This document shows positions 37,792-47,959 of a DNA stretch of 64,000 nucleotides, in pieces; the first letter of the stretch is position 1; the number at the start of each line of letters is the position of its first letter. Source of the DNA: a bacterium. GTDB taxonomy: Bacteria > Electryoneota > Electryoneia > Electryoneales > Electryoneaceae. The DNA lies in NCBI GenBank assembly GCA_020444425.1, contig JAHLLB010000004.1, positions 1 to 64,000 on the forward strand. The letters run 5' to 3'. The notes under the pieces are model-generated. The model was not told the DNA's origin and searched no databases. It was given only the letters and a program-made list of their open reading frames with translations. The translations under genes were made by a program, and so were the position numbers.

Positions 37792-39051
37792 TCAGTCCGT
37801 TCCGTCCGGCGGCGTGTCCTCGACAATCCCGGACGCCTCCACCTTCGGCAGCAGCTCACGCCATGAAACCGGAATCTGACGCCCGCTCGCGAATTCTTCT
37901 TCAAACGCCTGGCTCAAGGCAAAAGCACGATCATCCTCGGTCTCGAAGTGACGCTCCGGCCACTGGCGGTGCATCAGGTGCAGCAGCCCGGCATGCCCGG
38001 ACAACGCCGTCAGCAACGGTTCCGGCGCGTGACGGCTGAGCGTCTTCGGCGAAACCGGGAAGTGCGCCGCGAGCAGTTCGTCCGACGGTTTCTCCGGTGC
38101 CGCACCCCCCGGGAACTGCCACGCACGCGCGCACGACACCGGACGGGACTCGTCACGGTAGTCGTGACCTGCTGCTAATCCCGACTTGCCAGCAAGTCGG
38201 GGCACACTGATCGCTTCCGAGTCCGTTGCAAACAAAACCGGCTGCAAACCGAGCAGACGCTTCGTGTTCGCCGTATCGCCGAGCAGGTGCGTCAGCACGA
38301 CCTCCGTCGCGCCCCAGCCGCAGCCCATGCCCAAGCCGAGCAACGAGGTCACCACGCCCGCGCCTGTTTTCGCACCGGCGACGGTGTTCGCATTCGCGAA
38401 GCCGAGCGTGTCCGCACACTGCACGCTGATCGTGTCCACCGGAATCGCGTATTCGTTGACCAGCAGCCGCACCCACGCCGCCAGCGAACGCGGCAGCCGT
38501 GAGCCGGCAAGCGGATCAGCCCAGCCGGTGGAATCCACCAGCCGCCAACGTACCTGCCCGTCATGGGGCCGCAACGCTTCCAGCACAGCATCCACGACCA
38601 GCAGCACGTCATACTTCTTCGCCCGGGCGATGTCGATCAATGCGATTTCCGGGACCAATCCCTGCAGAACCGCCGTCCGGGCGGCTTGTGCCGCGTAACC
38701 CGGCGCCATCTCCAGCCCCTTGGGACGGAACCGCATGATCCCCGTTTGCGGCGACACCGGCACCTCAATCACCACGTTTTCAGCACTAGTCTTCGCCACA
38801 CGCGCGAGCCTGTCCGAGCGCGGGTCTTCGCGAACGATGATCGTCAGTTCATTATCCCCGCCACACCATTCTTCGATCACGGCAAGTTGCGGTTCGGGAC
38901 GCGCGTAAACCTCGGCACTGACCGGCATACCTGTTTTCGCCGACCAGTTGGCCAACGTGCGTAAAACCTGCTGTTGGGCGTCAACGGACAGCGGCGCACG
39001 CCCCCAGTTGCCTAGTGTCAGCGACAGTTCAGTGAGGTGTGATCTTTTCAT
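37792..39051 (-). CDS. LeuA/homocitrate synthase-like (HMGL/DRE-TIM superfamily) protein with divergent catalytic motifs
   Basis: EIALIDIARAKKYDVLLVVDAVLEALRP; VQCADTLGFANANTVAGAKTGAGVVTSLLGLGMG matches the HMGL C-terminal core; next to leuD. Confidence 0.65.
   Translation of the reverse strand: MKRSHLTELSLTLGNWGRAPLSVDAQQQVLRTLANWSAKTGMPVSAEVYARPEPQLAVIEEWCGGDNELTIIVREDPRSDRLARVAKTSAENVVIEVPVSPQTGIMRFRPKGLEMAPGYAAQAARTAVLQGLVPEIALIDIARAKKYDVLLVVDAVLEALRPHDGQVRWRLVDSTGWADPLAGSRLPRSLAAWVRLLVNEYAIPVDTISVQCADTLGFANANTVAGAKTGAGVVTSLLGLGMGCGWGATEVVLTHLLGDTANTKRLLGLQPVLFATDSEAISVPRLAGKSGLAAGHDYRDESRPVSCARAWQFPGGAAPEKPSDELLAAHFPVSPKTLSRHAPEPLLTALSGHAGLLHLMHRQWPERHFETEDDRAFALSQAFEEEFASGRQIPVSWRELLPKVEASGIVEDTPPDGTD
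38178..38204 (-). repeat. REP-like palindrome inside a CDS (TGCCCCGACTTGCTGGCAAGTCGGGAT)
   Basis: CCGACTTGC/GCAAGTCGG stem with TGCCC/GGAT frame; read as VPRLAGKSGL. Confidence 0.85.
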
Positions 39052-39077
39052 GCAAACATCCGTTGGATCAGAGACAT

Positions 39078-39108
39078 GACGGGACACTTTCGCTGAAAGT
39101 GTCCCGTC
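39078..39108. repeat. GGGACACTT hairpin element
   Basis: GACGGGACACTTTcgctgAAAGTGTCCCGTC. Confidence 0.9.
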
Positions 39109-39142
39109 AAATTGCGAATTGCAAGCACGAACACTCGCAGGA

Positions 39143-39658
39143 CTACGCCTTCACTTTCCCTTCCTTGATCAGGCGTTCACGCGTGTACGGAATCAACCCG
39201 CCGGCGTCCATGATGCCGAAGACGAAGTCGCTGAACGGCGGAAACTTGAGCTCGCCTTTCGCGCCACGGATCACACCCGCTTCGAAATCGACTTCGATTT
39301 CGTCACCGTGCTCGAACATGTCCTGCGCGTCCTTGGAGGTGATCAGCGGCAGGCCGGTGTTGACACCGTTGCGGAAGTAAATCCGGCTGAAGGTCGGGGC
39401 GATGATCGCGCCGACACCCTTGACCTTGAGACACACCGCCGCCTGTTCACGGCTCGAACCGCAACCGAAGTTCTTGCCCGCGATGATCACGTCACCCGGC
39501 TGCACCTTCGACGCGAACTCGGCATCAAGGTCTTCCATCGCGTGTTCGCCCATCTCCTGCGGATCGTTCACCGTGTACGTGTACTTGCCGGGAAAAATGA
39601 CGTCGGTGTTGACATCGTCGCCGTACTTCCAGACACGTCCCTTGATCTTCGTTTCCAT
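39143..39658 (-). CDS. leuD: 3-isopropylmalate dehydratase small subunit (LeuD/HacB type)
   Basis: GRVWKYGDDVNTDVIFPGKY; VIIAGKNFGCGSSREQAAVCLK; IYFRNGVNTGLPLI. Confidence 0.93.
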   Translation of the reverse strand: METKIKGRVWKYGDDVNTDVIFPGKYTYTVNDPQEMGEHAMEDLDAEFASKVQPGDVIIAGKNFGCGSSREQAAVCLKVKGVGAIIAPTFSRIYFRNGVNTGLPLITSKDAQDMFEHGDEIEVDFEAGVIRGAKGELKFPPFSDFVFGIMDAGGLIPYTRERLIKEGKVKA

Positions 39659-39836
39659 CGCACTACTCCCGCGCAACCGTCGCCGACGCCGGCAACGTAT
39701 GAAAGGCAAAATCGACTGGTGAATTGGATGGTAACCAGGCGGCGTGGATCGTGTCAACCAGCGTCACCCAACGGAGACCACCGAGCGGCTGTTTGCGTGA
39801 CGCCTGCGGGGTATCGTTACAGACGACGGCCACCGA

Positions 39837-39964
39837 GTCATCCTGAAACCGAGTCCGTTTGCGGTTGAAGGAGATCCAGATTATCAACAGGTCAAGGCAG
39901 ATCCAGGCCCCTCCATTTTCTAAGCCGGACCTTCCTCACTTCTCTTCGTTCCGTTCGGAATGAC
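39837..39964. repeat. MITE-like inverted element (degenerate left arm)
   Basis: GTCATCCTGAA...GGAGATCCAGATTATC ... GGACCTTCCTCACTTCTCTTCGTTCCGTTCGGAATGAC. Confidence 0.7.
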
Positions 39965-40258
39965 GTGCTGACGAACCGGTTGCCGTCATCAACCTTGCAG
40001 CCCCTCAACGTGCCCTCACTCCAGAGGAGAGCAGGAGAGATGATCAACCGGGTTTTCAGCCAGCACCTGCGCCGGATCGCTGGTAGTTCGCCCGCGGGAC
40101 ATGTATACTCAATGACGGCTGAAAAACGAAATTTCCCTGAAGCCGCGACCACCCGAACCGGGGGTGCACCTTCAGGGAAGCCGGGTGCCCGAAACATTGC
40201 ACCCGTCCGGGGGGAATACGGCCCGAAATTCCGGGCCAGACACCAAGGAGCGTGTGAG

Positions 40259-42634
40259 ATGAGACGCGTTGGCATGGCGATACTGGCAATCAGCCTGTTC
40301 GGGCTGGCTGCCCTTGCGCTCGCAACGGAAGACCAGACGTATCAAGCTGGGAAAGAAGCGTATTACCAGGCCGTGTCCGACCTTCAGGCCGGTTTGGAAT
40401 TGACTCCGGACCAGATCCAACTGTTGAAACAAGCCGGGTACGGCGGACAGTCCGCGGCGGTTATTGACCACCTCGGCGGACCAGATCAACGTGGCTACAT
40501 CTTCATCGACAGCGATGAACCGGACGGACCGACCTACGACTGGCTCGACATCACAGCTTCCGGTACCGAAGTCAGCGACTCCTATGACATTGGCGATGAC
40601 GACTACATCGGTCCATTCGATATCGGGTTCAATTTCCCATTCTACGGCGGCGACCGCTCGCAGGTCTGGATTCATTCCAACGGCGTGATCAGCTTCGACG
40701 ACTGGGGTGATGACGCGAACTTTACCAACGAGGAGCTGCCGGGAAGCAGCACCGACCTCGAAGGCGCCTGCATCTGCTTCTTCTGGGACGATCTCGACCC
40801 GGAACTCGGAGGTGAATTTGACGGCGGGCAGATCTACTACGAAACGATGACCTATCAGAACCAGGACGTGTTCGTCGTCTCGTTCCATGACGTGATGCAC
40901 TATCCCGGCGCGTCAACGTCACCAACCATGACCTGCCAGGTGATCCTGTTCGAGGATGGGGCCATCCGGATGCAGTACAACAGCTTTGACGCCGGATTTG
41001 AGTTGAATGACGACGCCGAAACCATCGGTATTGTCAACGACGACCTGACGATTTACCTCGAAGCCAGTCTGTATAACGTTCCGCTCGACTATCCATCCGC
41101 CGGCTTGGCGCTGGACTTTTACCAGCTGGATTCCAATGCGTCCATGAATGGGACCGTCACCGACGCCAATACGGGTGATCCGATCGTAGGTGCGGAACTC
41201 GTCTTCGGCTCGGTGTCCACCCTCAGCGGCACCAACGGTGAATACACAATGACCGGCCTGTACGCTGGACCGGGCTTTGTCACCCTGACCGCGACGGGAT
41301 ACTTCCAGCTGGAACAGCAGGTGAACCTGTCCGAGGGACCGAATCAGGTCGATTTCGAGATGGACCCGTTGCCGCCGCCGCAAACGACCGACTACTTCAC
41401 CGATTTCGAGGACGACCCGGGCTTCCTGTTCACTGAAGGCACCACCACCAACACATGGGTCTGGGGTGAGCCAACGCTTGACCCTGACCAGGCGTACTCC
41501 GGCACATACGCATGGGATCTCGCGCTGAACTCGACCTATGAAAACAACATCGACGAGTGGTTGTTCACCGCAACGTCCTGGCTGGTGTCCGACGCCGAAG
41601 CCTACATCAGCTACTGGCACTGGTTCAGCTTCGAAGCCTGTTGCGACGGGTACAATTTGCAAATCTCCACTGACGGCGGCGAGACTTGGGATGTGCTTTA
41701 TCCCGATCAGGGATACACGGACGACGACGGCGTCTACGCCAACGATTACCAATCCTGTTTCAACAACAACGGTGACCGGGACGAACAGTGGGAATACGTT
41801 TCTTACAGCCTCGCGCAATATGTCGGGCAACCGGTCTGGTTCGGTTGGCGGGCGGTGTCTGATCCCAGCATTCGGTACGCAGGCGTGTGCCTGGATGATC
41901 TCGAGATTCACGTCGGCGCGGGCGGTCCAAACGCCACGCTGGATCTGATCAGCCAGTCCGGAGATATTCCGCCGTCCGGCGGAACTGTGGTGTATGACGC
42001 CAGCCTGGTCAGCGGGTATGGTGTCACCGTACCGAACCTCGACTTCTGGACCTGGGTACGGACACCAAGCAACGAACTCGTCGGGCCGCTGTCACAGATC
42101 ACGTTCACCCATCAGCCGTTCATGAATGTGACCGTCACCGGCCGCACGCTGGATGTGCCGGCGTATGCACCGGGTGGCGAATACACGTTCTCCGGTGCGG
42201 TTGGGAACTTCCCCGACGTCATCCGCTTGCAGGATAGCTTCACATTCTTCAAAACGGGCACCGCAACGGTACCCCAGCCCGCCGATCCGTGGAATCCACT
42301 CCACTGGCGAAGCAGTGAGTTTGCCTGGGATGTTGCAGACACCGAAGCGAAGACAACCTGGCTGCCGTCCGAGTTTGCCCTCGGTACGCCCTACCCGAAT
42401 CCATTCAATCCAACGACGAGCGTTTCCGTCAGTTTACCGGAATCGTCGCAGCTGACGGTGAACGTGTACAATCTGATGGGGCAGAAAGTCGCGCAGCTGG
42501 CGCATGGCCATTACCCCGCTGGCGTCCACCAGTTCACCCTGGATGGCAGGCTCCTCTCAAGCGGCCTGTATTTCATTCAGGCAGACGTGCCAGGCCACAT
42601 GAGCCGGATGCAGAAGGTCACGCTCATGAAGTAA
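40259..42634 (+). CDS. Secreted multidomain protein, paralog 1 of 3, with type IX sorting domain
   Basis: Signal MRRVGMAILAISLFGLAALALA; GGPDQRGYIFIDSDEPDGPTYDWLDI; C-term YPNPFNPTTSVSVSLPESSQLTVNVYNLMGQ...VTLMK. Confidence 0.88.
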   Translation: MRRVGMAILAISLFGLAALALATEDQTYQAGKEAYYQAVSDLQAGLELTPDQIQLLKQAGYGGQSAAVIDHLGGPDQRGYIFIDSDEPDGPTYDWLDITASGTEVSDSYDIGDDDYIGPFDIGFNFPFYGGDRSQVWIHSNGVISFDDWGDDANFTNEELPGSSTDLEGACICFFWDDLDPELGGEFDGGQIYYETMTYQNQDVFVVSFHDVMHYPGASTSPTMTCQVILFEDGAIRMQYNSFDAGFELNDDAETIGIVNDDLTIYLEASLYNVPLDYPSAGLALDFYQLDSNASMNGTVTDANTGDPIVGAELVFGSVSTLSGTNGEYTMTGLYAGPGFVTLTATGYFQLEQQVNLSEGPNQVDFEMDPLPPPQTTDYFTDFEDDPGFLFTEGTTTNTWVWGEPTLDPDQAYSGTYAWDLALNSTYENNIDEWLFTATSWLVSDAEAYISYWHWFSFEACCDGYNLQISTDGGETWDVLYPDQGYTDDDGVYANDYQSCFNNNGDRDEQWEYVSYSLAQYVGQPVWFGWRAVSDPSIRYAGVCLDDLEIHVGAGGPNATLDLISQSGDIPPSGGTVVYDASLVSGYGVTVPNLDFWTWVRTPSNELVGPLSQITFTHQPFMNVTVTGRTLDVPAYAPGGEYTFSGAVGNFPDVIRLQDSFTFFKTGTATVPQPADPWNPLHWRSSEFAWDVADTEAKTTWLPSEFALGTPYPNPFNPTTSVSVSLPESSQLTVNVYNLMGQKVAQLAHGHYPAGVHQFTLDGRLLSSGLYFIQADVPGHMSRMQKVTLMK

Positions 42635-42658
42635 TCGAGCCAGAAATGGAGACAAGAG

Positions 42659-42694
42659 AGCGCCATCGGCTCCAGGAGGCCGGTGGCGCTTTCT
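42659..42694 (+). terminator. Probable terminator
   Basis: AGCGCCATCGGCtccaggaGGCCGGTGGCGCTTT. Confidence 0.75.
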
Positions 42695-42993
42695 GTTATT
42701 CTCGGAATAATTATAAATAAAGTAAATCCCTAAAAAGCGTAATATCAACGAGATCCGCGACGAGACTAACTCGTGTGAATGATGTATTTGGAATTTATGG
42801 ATAAGTAATGAATTTTGAATTTTTTTCAAACCGGGTTGAGTACCCTTTGGCAATCATTATATCCTCCGGGAAGGAAGGATAAATCGGCAGTTGCACGGCC
42901 CCCTCTGTCTTGATTGCAGCCGATTCACGTGGTTGAGCTTTGGTAACGAGTTAAAAAAGATGCTCGTTGGATCAAACACAGAGAGGGAGAAGG

Positions 42994-45333
42994 ATGAAAA
43001 AGCTCTTGTTGGTGTGTCTCAGTCTGATGATTGCCGCAGGTGCTGTTTTTGCGGTCGATTACGACAAAGAGGCAGTGCAGATTGCAAAGCAGACGTACTT
43101 CAGTGGGCAGGAACTGACTGCTGATCAGTACATCATGCTGCGCGAAATGAAGATCATCCGTCCGGATGGTCCGTCGATTGATTTCGTTGGTGGCCCGGAT
43201 GCTTTCGGCTACACGTACAAGGACAGCGAAGAAGCGGATGGTCCGGCGTACGTGTGGGAAGACATCACGGGGACTGGTACCGAGATCGGTGACCTTCTCG
43301 GCGATGACGATGTCGAAGGTCCGCTCCCGATTGGGTTCACATTTACCTACTACGGCGTTGACTACACAGAGTTCTACGTCCATTCGAATGGTTGCGTAAG
43401 CCTCGTTGATCTCGGTGGTACCGCAAGCTGGTCGAACAACTCATTGCCCGCATTCCCCGGTCCGGTAATCGCATGGTGCTGGGATGACTTTGACATCAAT
43501 AGTGGTGTTGATGGCGACGTCTTCTATGAAACCCGCATGGTTGACAGCCAGAATGCGCTGGTCATGTCGTATGTCGATTGTGCTCACTACTCCGGCCCGG
43601 CCTCCGGCCTGATGAGTGGCCAGATGATTCTGTTCGAAGACGGAACCATCAAACTCCAGTACAACTACTTTGATGCCAACTGGCCGGTTGATGTCCAGTC
43701 CATCGGTATTGAAGATGGCGGCGGTGTCAACTTCCTGCAGGCTGACTTCTACGATGTTCCGGCGAACTATCCGTATGACAACCTCGCCATCGAGTTCTAT
43801 CCGCCGGCTGGCGGCCCCGATGCGAGCCTCAGTGGTTATGTCTACGATGCCGACACCAACGATCCGATCGTCGGTGCGACGGTCACCCTCGGCGGCAACA
43901 GCACGATGACCGATGGTTCCGGCTTCTACGAATTCCTCGACCTGTATTCTGGTATGTTCTCCTGGTCCGTGAGCGCTACGGGTTACACCGGCCAGTCCGG
44001 CGACGTGGACATTCTGCCGGGTGCGAACGCCGTGGACTTCTACCTTGCTCCAGTGAACCTGGACGCGGATGTTCTCATTGTGGATGTGGATGAAACGCTC
44101 GACTCCGGTCCGGCGATTGACGCCGTCCTGCAGGGTCTGGGTTACAACACGCTGTACACGAACGATTTCTTCGCGTATGACTGGATGAACTACGACAAGG
44201 TTTTCCTGTTCACCGGCATCTATCCGAACGATTTCGACATCGCAACCGATTCTCCGGAAGAAACCGCGATCATTGACTTCATCAATGGTGGTGGCAAGCT
44301 GTACCTGGAAGGTGGCGACAACTTTGGTTTCACCCCGCCGGCTAACCTGATGGCGCTGTTGCCGATTGCCTCGACCAACGACGGTGGTGGCGACCTTGTC
44401 AACGTCATGGGTGAAAACGATCTCGCCGGTCTCGACATGAACTACCTCGGCGAAAACAACTGGATCGACCACATCGAGCCGACGGCTGACGCGTCCCGGA
44501 TCCTGTACAACCCGGCTGACGATGCAGGCTGCGGTATCCTCAATAACGACTTCGCGCTGTTCAGCTTTGAGCTTGGTATGCTCGAGGATAACCTCGACTG
44601 GACGCGTGAGGATATCGTTTCGTTGATCATGGATTACCTCTGCGCCGCGCCGCCGATGTACGAAGTGATCGTTGAGTGCACCACGCCGATCATCCCGATG
44701 GATGGTGGCTACGCCTGCTTCAACATCACCGTCAACAATAACACGCAGATGAGCCACAGCGCGCTGATCTGGGCGAACGTCTACTGCCCGGGTGATTGTG
44801 TTGCCGGTCCGTTCGGCTTCATGTGCATGGAGTTCCCCCCGGGAACCACCTACTTTGACAACGTCTGCGTCTGGGTGCCGGCTGGTGCGAGCGCTGGTGA
44901 CTACCAGTTCAACGTGATGGTTGGTGCGATCCAGCAGGGTTACATCGCTGCGATGGGCTCCGCCATGTTCACCAAGGAAGGCCAGAACATTGCTTCCGTC
45001 GGTACGCCGGATCTCGTCTTCCGTGGCTTCGGTGTTGCTGGTGAAACCGCAGCTGCGGGTCTGCCGACGACGTATCAGATGTCCAACGTCTACCCGAACC
45101 CGTTCAACCCGACCGCAAACGTTAACATCGCCTTGCCGGAAACGGCTGAGCTGACCGTGTCGGTCTTCAACATCATGGGTCAGGAAGTTGCCACGCTCGC
45201 CAGCGGTCAGTTCCAGGCGGGTACGCACAACTTCGTGCTCGACGGCAGCAACCTCGCCAGCGGTCTGTACTTCGTCCGTGCGACCGTTCCGGGTCAGCTG
45301 AACGCGATGCAGAAGGTTACCCTGATGAAGTAA
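42994..45333 (+). CDS. Secreted multidomain protein, paralog 2 of 3, with type IX sorting domain
   Basis: Signal MKKLLLVCLSLMIAAGAVFA; GGPDAFGYTYKDSEEADGPAYVWEDI; C-term YPNPFNPTANVNIALPETAELTVSVFNIMGQ...VTLMK. Confidence 0.9.
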   Translation: MKKLLLVCLSLMIAAGAVFAVDYDKEAVQIAKQTYFSGQELTADQYIMLREMKIIRPDGPSIDFVGGPDAFGYTYKDSEEADGPAYVWEDITGTGTEIGDLLGDDDVEGPLPIGFTFTYYGVDYTEFYVHSNGCVSLVDLGGTASWSNNSLPAFPGPVIAWCWDDFDINSGVDGDVFYETRMVDSQNALVMSYVDCAHYSGPASGLMSGQMILFEDGTIKLQYNYFDANWPVDVQSIGIEDGGGVNFLQADFYDVPANYPYDNLAIEFYPPAGGPDASLSGYVYDADTNDPIVGATVTLGGNSTMTDGSGFYEFLDLYSGMFSWSVSATGYTGQSGDVDILPGANAVDFYLAPVNLDADVLIVDVDETLDSGPAIDAVLQGLGYNTLYTNDFFAYDWMNYDKVFLFTGIYPNDFDIATDSPEETAIIDFINGGGKLYLEGGDNFGFTPPANLMALLPIASTNDGGGDLVNVMGENDLAGLDMNYLGENNWIDHIEPTADASRILYNPADDAGCGILNNDFALFSFELGMLEDNLDWTREDIVSLIMDYLCAAPPMYEVIVECTTPIIPMDGGYACFNITVNNNTQMSHSALIWANVYCPGDCVAGPFGFMCMEFPPGTTYFDNVCVWVPAGASAGDYQFNVMVGAIQQGYIAAMGSAMFTKEGQNIASVGTPDLVFRGFGVAGETAAAGLPTTYQMSNVYPNPFNPTANVNIALPETAELTVSVFNIMGQEVATLASGQFQAGTHNFVLDGSNLASGLYFVRATVPGQLNAMQKVTLMK

Positions 45334-45390
45334 TTCAGCACGTGCGTGCTGAGAGATCTGAGTCAACCGGCTCAGACAGGTGAACAAACC

Positions 45391-45425
45391 AACAGGGACA
45401 CTTGCCGTGGCGAGTGTCCCTGTTT
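45391..45425. repeat. GGGACACTT hairpin element (divergent arms)
   Basis: ACAGGGACACTTGCCgtGGCGAGTGTCCCTGT, followed by TTT. Confidence 0.85.
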
Positions 45426-45621
45426 TACCGTCCCGGAATTCGGATCGATTGGCCCGGACGAATCTACTGTTCTACACTTTCAAGCCAGCCAAGTGGGGCT
45501 CGATCTTCGTACATTACCGGTAGATTCTGCCACACCGCACTTGATCTTTGCAGGTACGGACAGCAGCTTCTGTACCAGGAAATAAGGTTCCTGTAACCCA
45601 CAATCATATCCGGCGTACCCA

Positions 45622-47949
45622 ATGCACGCCATTGCCAGAAGGAAAAACGGAATGCTCCACCGAACCACCACACTTGCACTGGTCGCCCTCCTGTTCCTCG
45701 CAGGTCTGGCGGTCGCAGAGGTCAGCCCGGATCCGGCTGGCGGAAACGCCGACGATCTTCGCTCTCCGTTCCTTAAGCACATCGCTGAAGCGTGGAGTGC
45801 TGGTGAACCTCTGACTCCCGCACAGATCAATCTGCTTCGTCCGTTCATCAATTTCGACATGAATCAGATCGACCTCCAGACCGGACCCGACGCTTTCGGC
45901 TACCGCGCCATCGACAGTGATGAAGAGGACGGTCCCGGCTTCACCTGGTACGACATCACTCAGACCGGCGAGGAGATCGCCGCGCAGTACATGCTGGACG
46001 ATGAGGACGTTGTCGGGCCCTTCGAGATCGGCTTCGATTTCCCGTTTTACGGCGAGAACAAGACACACTTCTGGGTGCAATCGAACGGTGTTATCAGCTT
46101 TTTCCCAACCTTTGTTTTCTCGCTGAACTACCCGCTCCCGAGTTGGTTTTACGGGCCGATGATCGCCTGGTTCTGGGATGACCTTGATCCAGACAACGGC
46201 GACGACGGCGGCAACATTTATTACGAGACTCGCGAAATCGGCGGGCACCAGGTGCTCATCATCTCCTTCATCGAAATTGATGAATACCCCGACGGACCGG
46301 ACCAGGACAATGTCACCGCGCAACTGCTGCTGCGTGACGATGGCAAAATCCGCATTCAGTACCTGCATGTCGACGAGGAGATGCACACCGAAAGCTGCAC
46401 CGTCGGCATCCAGAACGATGATGGGACCATCGGGGTCCAATACCTGCTCAACGCCATGCCTGCCGACCTCCTGCGCGACAGCCTGTCGGTTCAGTTTGAC
46501 CTGCTCGAACCCACCGTGTTCATCCACGGCATCGTCCGCAATGCCATCTCTGCCAAACCCATTCCCGACGCGACCGTGCAGGCGAACGGCTTTTCCGTGA
46601 TCAGTGCGACGGACGGCTCGTTCAGCATCGGACCGTTTGTTGAGGGGCAGACGATCGAGGTGTACACCCGTGCGGATGGATTCTACTCAGAAACAGTTGA
46701 CGTGCAGATCGTGGCACCGACAACCACGACCGCAATCGGGCTGTACAAATTCCCGCAACCCATGGCCCAGAACTACCTCAGCACGATGGAAGTGAACCGG
46801 GGACGGTTGACGGCTGAGGATGACAACTTGAACTGGTTCTACGGTATCCCCGAGAATCAGCCTGACCAGGCTCACTCGGGCGAACGCGCCTGGGGTACGC
46901 GACACGACGGCAACTATCTCCCGCTGGCACAGGACTGGCTGGTGACGCTGCAATCATTCCGCATAATCAGTGAAAACGCCCGGCTAAGCTACTGGCACTG
47001 GTACAGCATCGAGGACTATGACGGCTACAATGTCCAGATTTCCACCGACGCCGGCGACACCTGGACACTGCTCGAACCCATCGGCGGCTATCCCGATACC
47101 GACGGTGTCTGGGTGAACGGATGGCAACCGTGCTTCAACAACCTCGGCGCGAACAACAGTGTCTGGGAACCTGTCGAATTCGACCTCAGCGACTATCAGG
47201 GGCAACAGGTTTGGTTCGGGTTCTATTTCGCTTCGGACGCGTTCATCCAGCGGCCGGGAGTAACCATTGACGACTTGCAGGTGTACGTCGAGGAACGCGG
47301 ATTCCCGATTGAACTGTACGCCGAAACAACGACCTCGTTGATCGGGGAAAACGGCGGCACGCTGGAATACTTCTACATCATCTACAATGAGTCACTTGAC
47401 CCTGTCACCACCGATCTGTGGTCGCAGGTCCGGATGCCAAGCGGAAACGATTACGGCGATCCGGATCAGCAGCTGCTCACCGTTGAACCCGGATTCACAA
47501 CCATTGCGGAACAGACAATGAATGTTCCCGTCAACGCCCCGGGTGGACGGTACCGTCTGGACGCCTTCACCGGCGAGTATCCGGGCATGATCGACGAATC
47601 CGCGTACTTCAACTTCAGCAAGGAACTCGACTCGCAGGGCGACATTCCCGCCCCACCGCCACCTCCCGGCGCAGGTCCCGGCGAGGAGACACATGCGCTG
47701 AGTGTGCATCCGAATCCGTTCAACGAAGCTGCGTCGGTCCGCTTCACCTTGCCGGTGGACGGACGGGTGTCCCTGCGGCTGTACAACGTGCAGGGACGCG
47801 AAGTGATGCGGTTGAACGACGACAAATGGACCGCTGGTTCGCACGCCGTTTCCTTCAACGCCGGCGATCTGGCCAGCGGCGTGTATTTCATCCAACTGCA
47901 GCAACCCGGCGGACAGTCCACGATGCAGAAGGTTTTGCTGCTGAAGTGA
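45622..47949 (+). CDS. Secreted multidomain protein, paralog 3 of 3, with type IX sorting domain
   Basis: MLHRTTTLALVALLFLAGLAVA signal; TGPDAFGYRAIDSDEEDGPGFTWYDI; C-term HPNPFNEAASVRFTLPVDGRVSLRLYNVQGR...VLLLK. Confidence 0.88.
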   Translation: MHAIARRKNGMLHRTTTLALVALLFLAGLAVAEVSPDPAGGNADDLRSPFLKHIAEAWSAGEPLTPAQINLLRPFINFDMNQIDLQTGPDAFGYRAIDSDEEDGPGFTWYDITQTGEEIAAQYMLDDEDVVGPFEIGFDFPFYGENKTHFWVQSNGVISFFPTFVFSLNYPLPSWFYGPMIAWFWDDLDPDNGDDGGNIYYETREIGGHQVLIISFIEIDEYPDGPDQDNVTAQLLLRDDGKIRIQYLHVDEEMHTESCTVGIQNDDGTIGVQYLLNAMPADLLRDSLSVQFDLLEPTVFIHGIVRNAISAKPIPDATVQANGFSVISATDGSFSIGPFVEGQTIEVYTRADGFYSETVDVQIVAPTTTTAIGLYKFPQPMAQNYLSTMEVNRGRLTAEDDNLNWFYGIPENQPDQAHSGERAWGTRHDGNYLPLAQDWLVTLQSFRIISENARLSYWHWYSIEDYDGYNVQISTDAGDTWTLLEPIGGYPDTDGVWVNGWQPCFNNLGANNSVWEPVEFDLSDYQGQQVWFGFYFASDAFIQRPGVTIDDLQVYVEERGFPIELYAETTTSLIGENGGTLEYFYIIYNESLDPVTTDLWSQVRMPSGNDYGDPDQQLLTVEPGFTTIAEQTMNVPVNAPGGRYRLDAFTGEYPGMIDESAYFNFSKELDSQGDIPAPPPPPGAGPGEETHALSVHPNPFNEAASVRFTLPVDGRVSLRLYNVQGREVMRLNDDKWTAGSHAVSFNAGDLASGVYFIQLQQPGGQSTMQKVLLLK

Positions 47950-47959
47950 GTCCTGAGAC

